Below are positions 6,055 through 10,321 of a stretch of DNA of 10,321 bases, piece after piece. Made by a program: the position numbers and the translations under genes. The stretch's first letter is position 1. Every line of letters starts with the position of its first letter. The notes below the pieces were generated by a model. The model ran no database searches. It worked only from the letters and a program-made list of their open reading frames with translations, and was not told the origin of the DNA. The stretch is from NCBI GenBank assembly GCA_012514865.1, contig JAAYZO010000867.1, positions 1 through 10,321 of the forward strand. Direction: 5' to 3'. This stretch comes from Lentisphaerota bacterium. GTDB taxonomy: Bacteria > Verrucomicrobiota > Lentisphaeria > Oligosphaerales > JAFGRS01.

Positions 6055-7748
6055 CACCTTCGTCATCCACCCCCGACACCCCCGGCAGCGGTCGCGCCGC
6101 GGCCCCGCGGCGTGCGCGCGCGGTCTCGCTGGTGGCCGAGTGCGAGCCGATGGTCTGGCTGACCGGCGCCGGACTGGCCCTGGCGCTGTTCATGATCGTC
6201 GTGCTCCTGGCCCTCCTGGGCTTCGAGGGCACGCGCAGCCTGTGGCCCCGGCCGCTCCTCCTGATCGAACGCGCCGACGGCACCCGGCTGATGGGCGAGG
6301 TGACGCGCCACGAGACCGCCACCACCCGCCACGACGCCGATGACACAGGCCGGCGGCGGCTCCTGCGCACCGGCAATGTCGAACTGACCGGCGAGCACTA
6401 CACCTGGGTCCCGGACGCGGCGGTGCAGCGCGAGGAACACCCGGAGTGGGCCCTGGTCGTGGAACGTCTTGCCTGGGGGCGTTTCTACGGGCTGCCCACG
6501 GCGTTCCGGCGCGATGGCGAGGTCGTCGCCGAGACCCCCGGGGCGGTCTGGGAGGCCTTCCGGCAGGCGCATCCCGGCGTGCGCCGGCGCTGGGCCGAGC
6601 GGCGGCGCCTCGAGACCGTCGACGTAGGCCGGGTCAACCGGACGCTCGAGCAGGCCCGCCTGCGGGTGCGCCGGGCGGCATTGCGCGACGGCCCCGCCGC
6701 CGCCTCCACGCGGGCGGCCGAGGCGGCCCTGGCGGCGGCCGAGGCCGCCACCGCGGCGACCTTCGCCGAGCTGCAGGAGCGCATCGAGTCACTGAACCAG
6801 GCCAACGCCGCGCACGAGATCGTGCTGGTCACCGCCGACGGCACCGAGCGGCGTCTGGCCCTGGCCGACGTCGTGCGGGCCTACCCCGCCAACCGCCTGG
6901 GATGGGCCGGCCGGCTCGGCGTCTACCTGGCGCGCTGGCGCGAGTTCCTCTTCGACAACCCGCGCGAGGCCAACAGCGAGGGCGGCGTCTTCCCGGCCAT
7001 CTTCGGGACGGTGGTGATGACCCTGCTGATGTCGGTGGCGGTGGTGCCCTTCGGGGTTCTGGCGGCGCTGTACCTGCGCGAGTACGCCCGTGCCGGCCTG
7101 GTGGTGACCACGGTACGCATCTCGATCAACAACCTCGCCGGCGTCCCGAGCATCGTCTTCGGCGTCTTCGGCCTGGGCTTCTTCTGCTACCTGATCGGCG
7201 CCTCGATCGACCAGGTGTTCTTCGCCGCGCAGTTACCGAACCCGACCTTCGGCAAGGGCGGCATCCTCTGGGCCGCCCTGACCCTGGCCCTGCTGACGGT
7301 GCCGGTGGTGATCGTCGCCACCGAGGAGGCCCTGGCGGCGGTACCGAACTCGATGCGCGAGGGCTCCTACGCCTGCGGCGCCAGCAAGTGGCAGACGATC
7401 CGGCGCATCGTCCTGCCGCGGGCCATGCCGGGCATCATGACCGGGATGATCCTGGCCCTGGCCCGCGGCGCCGGCGAGGTGGCGCCCCTGATGCTGGTCG
7501 GCGCCGTCAAGCTGGCGCCGGAGCTGCCGATCGACGGCACGGCGCCCTTCCTGCACCCCGAGCGCAGCTTCATGCACCTCGGCTTCCATATCTACGACCT
7601 CGGCTTCCAGAGCCAGAACAGCGAGGCCGCCAAGCCGATGGTCTTCACCACTGCCCTGCTGCTGATCGCCATCGTCTTCTGCCTGAATCTCCTGGCGGTC
7701 TGGCTGCGGCAACGCCTGCGGCGGCGTTTCGCCGCGGCGTCATTCTAG
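6051..7748 (+). CDS. pstA: Phosphate ABC transporter permease PstA, long form with periplasmic coiled coil
   Basis: The 565-residue product is the second membrane subunit of the phosphate importer. TM1 is about 36-58. An extracytoplasmic region of about 60-300 follows, containing an Ala/Arg/Glu-rich predicted coiled coil at about 193-253. The permease core from about 311 matches long gammaproteobacterial-type PstA: GGVFPAIFGTVVMTLLMSV (311-329), INNLAGVPSIVFGVFGLGFF (359-378), the EAA loop TEEALAAVPNSMREGSYACG (424-443), then GAGEVAPLMLVGAVKLAP (473-490) and the FMHLGFHIYDLGFQS region (507-521). Classical PstA is about 280-300 residues; the extra length is the N-terminal periplasmic part known from the long subfamily. 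GTG 6051 overlaps the pstC TGA (GTGA), implying translational coupling. PstB follows after 59 bases. Confidence 0.96.
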   Translation: MTPSSSTPDTPGSGRAAAPRRARAVSLVAECEPMVWLTGAGLALALFMIVVLLALLGFEGTRSLWPRPLLLIERADGTRLMGEVTRHETATTRHDADDTGRRRLLRTGNVELTGEHYTWVPDAAVQREEHPEWALVVERLAWGRFYGLPTAFRRDGEVVAETPGAVWEAFRQAHPGVRRRWAERRRLETVDVGRVNRTLEQARLRVRRAALRDGPAAASTRAAEAALAAAEAATAATFAELQERIESLNQANAAHEIVLVTADGTERRLALADVVRAYPANRLGWAGRLGVYLARWREFLFDNPREANSEGGVFPAIFGTVVMTLLMSVAVVPFGVLAALYLREYARAGLVVTTVRISINNLAGVPSIVFGVFGLGFFCYLIGASIDQVFFAAQLPNPTFGKGGILWAALTLALLTVPVVIVATEEALAAVPNSMREGSYACGASKWQTIRRIVLPRAMPGIMTGMILALARGAGEVAPLMLVGAVKLAPELPIDGTAPFLHPERSFMHLGFHIYDLGFQSQNSEAAKPMVFTTALLLIAIVFCLNLLAVWLRQRLRRRFAAASF

Positions 7749-7807
7749 CCCCGGCGGGCCGGACAGGTATTAAAGGTTAACAGAGCACGCTGACGAGGAT
7801 AGCGACC

Positions 7808-8674
7808 ATGGTACAGACCCTGGACCAGCAACCCCGCACCCGCGACCGCGGCGGCCGCCTCGCCGACGTGGCGCAGGGCCTGGCGGTGCCGACCGAGACG
7901 CACGCCGAACTCGCCGCGGAGAAGGCGGTGCTCGAGGTGCACGACTTCAGCCTGTTCTACGGCGCCAAGCAGGCCCTCTTCGATGTCTCCATGCGCATTC
8001 CCGAGGGCAAGGTCACGGCCCTGGTCGGGCCGTCCGGCTGCGGCAAATCGACGCTCCTGCGTTCGGTCAACCGCATCAACGACCTGCTCAGCCAGGTCCG
8101 CGTGCGCGGCGACATCCGCCTCAACGGCGACTCGATCTACGGCCCCGAGGTCGACGTCATCGAGCTGCGCAAGCGCATGGGCATGGTCTTCCAGAAGCCG
8201 AATCCCTTCCCGATGAGCATCGCCGAGAACGTCATCTACGCCCTGCGTCTCGACGGCGAGCGCCGGCGCGGCGTGCTCGAGGAGGTCTGCGAGCGCAGCC
8301 TGCGGGCGGCGGCGCTGTGGGACGAGGTCAATGACCGCCTCAACGACAGCGCCCTCGGCCTCTCCGGCGGCCAGCAGCAGCGCCTCTGCATCGCCCGCGC
8401 CATGGCCGCCGAGCCCGAGGTCCTGCTCATGGACGAGCCGTGCTCGGCCCTCGACCCGATCGCCACCAGCCGCATCGAGGACCTCATCGACTCGATGCGC
8501 GGACGCTACTCGATCCTGATGGTCACCCACAACATGCAGCAGGCCGCCCGCACCAGCGACTACACCGCCTTCATGTACCTCGGACGGCTGATCGAATACG
8601 GCCCGACCCCGACAATCTTCCAGAAGCCACACCTCACCGAGACCCTCGAGTACGTCACCGGCCGCTTTGGCTGA
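7808..8674 (+). CDS. pstB: Phosphate import ATP-binding protein PstB
   Basis: The 288-residue cytoplasmic ATPase drives PstCA. Visible motifs: Walker A GPSGCGKST (74-82), Q-loop Gln129 in MVFQKPNPFPMSI, ABC signature LSGGQQQR (185-192), Walker B VLLMDE (205-210), D-loop SALD (213-216) and H-loop His241 in VTHNMQQAARTSD. QKPNPFPMSI and the THNMQQA segment are characteristic of PstB among ABC ATPases. About 40 residues precede the ABC domain, longer than the typical PstB of about 255-260 residues and predicted unstructured. The ATG has GAGG 9 bases upstream. The 59-base gap from pstA has no terminator. phoU follows after 14 bases. Confidence 0.98.
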   Translation: MVQTLDQQPRTRDRGGRLADVAQGLAVPTETHAELAAEKAVLEVHDFSLFYGAKQALFDVSMRIPEGKVTALVGPSGCGKSTLLRSVNRINDLLSQVRVRGDIRLNGDSIYGPEVDVIELRKRMGMVFQKPNPFPMSIAENVIYALRLDGERRRGVLEEVCERSLRAAALWDEVNDRLNDSALGLSGGQQQRLCIARAMAAEPEVLLMDEPCSALDPIATSRIEDLIDSMRGRYSILMVTHNMQQAARTSDYTAFMYLGRLIEYGPTPTIFQKPHLTETLEYVTGRFG

Positions 8675-8688
8675 ACCGGAGAGCACCC

Positions 8689-9843
8689 ATGCGCGCGCAC
8701 TTCACTCATGACATCAAGGCCCTCGGCGGGATGCTGGCCGACTTGGCCGCCCTCGTGCAGCACAACGCCGAGCGCTCGTTGCGGGCGCTGCTCGAGGCCG
8801 ACGCGGTGCTGGCCGTTCAGGTCATGCGCGACGACCAGAGCGTCAACAGCCTCGAGGTGCGTATCGAGGCCGAGTGCCTGCGCCTGACGGCGCTGTTCCA
8901 GCCGGTCGCCGACGACCTGCGCTACCTGGTCGTGGCCCTCAAGGTCAACCGCGAGCTGGAGCGTATCAGCGACCTGGCCGTCGATATCGCCCGCGAGGTG
9001 CATCGCCTGCCACCGGGGCCGAGCACCGCGTGGCGACGGTCGCTGGCCGGGCTGACAGCGCGCGTTCTGGATATGGTCCAGGGCAGCGCCGAGGCCCTCG
9101 TCCAGCGCGACGACGCCCTCGCGGCACGCATCTGGGCCATGGACCGCGAGATCGACCGGGGCTGCCTCCAGGGCCAGCGCGAGGTCGAGGCGCTCCTCGA
9201 GACCGAGACCGACGGCAGCGTCGTCAGAGGCCTGGTGTCCATGCTGGCCGTGCTCTGGCAGCTCGAACGCCTGGCCGACCATGCCAAGAACATCGCCAAG
9301 AACGTCATCTACCTCGTCCAGGGCGAAATCGCCCGACACCGCGCCGCCGACTTCCGCCCGCGGGTCGTCAACAAGGCCATCCGCGCGCTCTTCGTCGACG
9401 CCGACGGCCGCGTCGACAGCCCCCTGGCCGCCGCCCTGACCAACCACCTCGCCGGCGACCGCCTCGAGGCGGTCAGCGCCGCGGTCATGCCCGGAACAAT
9501 CGCTGCCGGCGTGAAGGACGTCCTGCGCGAGGCCGGCATCGCCGCGGCGCTGCGCCCGGCTGAGGATGTCTATCACGTCCTGAAGCTGGAAGGACCCTTC
9601 CGCTACCTGGTCAGCCTCGGCGACTCGGCCGCGGCCCGCTGCCCGCCACCGCCACGCGGCACCCAGGAGGTCCACTGGAACCTCCCCGGAGAAAGCGCCC
9701 CTGGCGACGGCGGCGACCTGGCGCGCCTGCGCGCCCGCCGCGAAGCCCTGCAGCAGCAGCTCGACGCCTGGCTCGCCAGCCTGCCGGATGCGGCTGAGAC
9801 GCCGACCCCGACCGCGGCCCAGGCCAACGAAAGGCCCGATTGA
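8689..9843 (+). CDS. phoU: PhoU fused to a catalytically dead LMW-phosphatase/ArsC-like domain
   Basis: Residues 1 to about 215 are PhoU: two similar three-helix halves with the metal-cluster motifs ELERISDLAVD (89-99) and QLERLADHAKN (191-201). PhoU relays PstSCAB state to PhoR and restrains the Pho response. PhoU is normally about 220-240 residues; this product has 384. Residues about 228-365 align by eye with LMW protein tyrosine phosphatase/thioredoxin-type arsenate reductase: LFV at the first strand, SPLAAAL, HLAGDRLEAVSA, VLREAGI, GPFRYLVSLGDSAAARCP, GTQEVHWNLP and the last helix ending LDAWLASL. The phosphate-binding loop CX5R is gone: VDADGRVD has Asp237 for Cys and Asp243 for Arg. 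The usual Asp-Pro general acid after HW is also absent. The tail (366-384) is Thr/Ala/Pro-rich. The ATG is fixed by GGAGAG (8678-8683) at a 5-base spacing; the longer frame from 8440 overlaps pstB and is rejected. Confidence 0.93.
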   Translation: MRAHFTHDIKALGGMLADLAALVQHNAERSLRALLEADAVLAVQVMRDDQSVNSLEVRIEAECLRLTALFQPVADDLRYLVVALKVNRELERISDLAVDIAREVHRLPPGPSTAWRRSLAGLTARVLDMVQGSAEALVQRDDALAARIWAMDREIDRGCLQGQREVEALLETETDGSVVRGLVSMLAVLWQLERLADHAKNIAKNVIYLVQGEIARHRAADFRPRVVNKAIRALFVDADGRVDSPLAAALTNHLAGDRLEAVSAAVMPGTIAAGVKDVLREAGIAAALRPAEDVYHVLKLEGPFRYLVSLGDSAAARCPPPPRGTQEVHWNLPGESAPGDGGDLARLRARREALQQQLDAWLASLPDAAETPTPTAAQANERPD

Positions 9844-9920
9844 CGCGGGAAGGACATGCCGCCGCTACAGCGTCGTCCCCGGGGCAGAACGCCAGGTATA
9901 GCAGAGCCACACATCGCCCG

Positions 9921-10030
9921 CAGCGCCACCTTGCGGACCGCCGGCATGGCGCCCTGTAAGGGCATCATTCGTCAGCCCAGGGCAACGCCCTGGGAAATGG
10001 ACCGTTCCGCATGGCAGGCTGAAAGTCTGC
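9921..10030. repeat. Cluster of hairpins after phoU, possible dispersed structured repeat
   Basis: Four inverted repeats occur in 110 bases. An imperfect long one spans 9921-9956. GCCCT-GTA-AGGGC spans 9951-9963 and overlaps the first. CCCAGGGC-AAC-GCCCTGGG (9976-9994) has a perfect 8-bp stem. GCAGGCT-GAA-AGTCTGC (10014-10030) has a 7-bp stem with one G-U pair. No T-run follows any of them, so they are not ordinary intrinsic terminators, though they could stop or stabilise the pst-phoU transcript. A frame through here (9856-10107) yields an Arg/Pro-rich peptide of the kind often miscalled from intergenic repeats. The rest of 9844-10278 shows no gene: 9844-9920 is featureless, and 10031-10159 becomes notably A/T-richer toward the fusA promoter. 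Confidence 0.5.
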
Positions 10031-10159
10031 GACAAAACGACGCACGCAACGCCGCGACGTTTCATACGAGCCAGCCCCGCCGGGTGCCGCCCGCACTGCC
10101 AGAATAGTCCTGTTCTGTCTTGTTTTCGACGCATTCGTTCAGAAAAAGCGCATCCAGGA

Positions 10160-10188
10160 CTGTAAAATCACCTCTTGGCCTGTATACT
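10160..10188 (+). promoter_or_regulatory. Candidate promoter for fusA
   Basis: TATACT (10183-10188) is a good -10 match. CTGTAA (10160-10165) is a weak -35 at a 17-base spacing. It lies in the most A/T-rich stretch of the window, about 90 bases upstream of the fusA ATG. The leader contains a small CGCCG/CGGCG hairpin at 10214-10230. This suggests that fusA is transcribed independently of the pst operon. Confidence 0.45.
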
Positions 10189-10278
10189 AATGGATTCGGT
10201 CCACCCTCGCATCCGCCGGCACCTGCGGCGTGCGTCGCGCGGGCGGGAGAGTCACGTCAACGACGGGAATGCAGATCT

Positions 10279-10321
10279 ATGGCTCGACAGTGTCCCCTGG
10301 AGAAGGTTCGCAATATCGGCA
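10279..10321 (+). CDS. fusA: Translation elongation factor G, N-terminal fragment (cut by the window edge)
   Basis: Only 14 codons and one base are present: MARQCPLEKVRNIG. This matches the conserved EF-G N-terminus (MARxxPLEKxRNIG, normally followed by the G1 P-loop AHIDAGKTT beyond the edge). EF-G is the ribosomal translocase GTPase. GGGAA at 10265-10269 may serve as the ribosome-binding site at a 9-base spacing. fusA often lies in the str operon after rpsG; here it follows phoU with its own apparent promoter, so it may be a stand-alone or second EF-G copy. The assignment rests on a short segment. Another EF-G-like GTPase such as a TetM-type factor is less likely given PLEKVRNIG. Confidence 0.8.
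   Translation, partial: MARQCPLEKVRNIG

Noticed and set aside
4294..6066. 590-codon minus-strand frame opposite pstC
   Set aside because: It is a shadow: Arg/Gln/Glu/Gly-rich with no domain, while the opposite strand has clear PstC motifs.
7769..7786. AGGTATTAAAGGTTAAC in the pstA-pstB gap as another Pho box
   Set aside because: It shows only loose similarity to TTAACC on the minus strand, with no 11-bp triplet and the wrong orientation to drive pstB.
8440..8688. Upstream extension of phoU to 8440
   Set aside because: It lies inside pstB in another frame and reads as His/Arg/Pro-rich shadow. ATG 8689 has GGAGAG at a good spacing and begins the PhoU fold.
9856..10107. 83-codon plus-strand and 89-codon minus-strand frames in the phoU-fusA gap
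   Set aside because: They run through hairpin-rich repeat-like DNA, lack good ribosome-binding sites and give Arg/Pro/Thr-rich peptides. I treat the stretch as non-coding.

Overview
The window is a phosphate-starvation (Pho) locus from a GC-rich bacterium. Layout: phoR and phoB on the minus strand, a divergent control region, then pstC, pstA, pstB and phoU on the plus strand. The first codons of a translation elongation factor G gene lie at the right edge. The lineage cannot be fixed from the sequence. The long PstC and PstA resemble the enlarged forms of gammaproteobacteria and some other Gram-negative groups. The putative Pho boxes look more like the cyanobacterial type. Abundant simple tandem repeats between genes recall environmental genomes of the PVC/Hydrogenedentes kind, but that is a loose impression.

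Region by region. 1-153 is an array of 7-bp units. 211-344 is a three-copy array of 44-46-bp units. Neither codes for a recognisable protein. 419-2194 (minus) is the sensor kinase PhoR (TM-periplasmic-TM-HAMP-PAS-HisKA-HATPase), and 2200-2898 (minus) is the response regulator PhoB. 2899-3456 is the control region. It holds two outward-facing triplets of 8-bp direct repeats spaced exactly 11 bp, which I read as Pho boxes, one per divergent operon. It also holds a structured leader, a 26-codon ORF with a perfect Shine-Dalgarno sequence, and an imperfect 31-bp duplication that carries the pstC start. 3457-9843 is pstC-pstA-pstB-phoU, with a 4-bp stop/start overlap between pstC and pstA and short gaps after that. 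9844-10278 holds several hairpins in a repeat-like stretch and a candidate promoter. fusA begins at 10279.

How it works together (known for these families): PstC/PstA form the inner-membrane phosphate channel and PstB the ATPase. PhoU links transporter state to PhoR, which phosphorylates PhoB, and PhoB binds Pho boxes upstream of both operons. No pstS (periplasmic phosphate-binding protein) is present where it would normally sit.

The most notable item is phoU. Its product is about 384 residues instead of about 220-240. The extra C-terminus reads as a low-molecular-weight tyrosine phosphatase/ArsC-type arsenate reductase domain in which the catalytic Cys and Arg of CX5R are both replaced by Asp. 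It appears to be a PhoU-pseudophosphatase fusion encoded in a phosphate-uptake operon.
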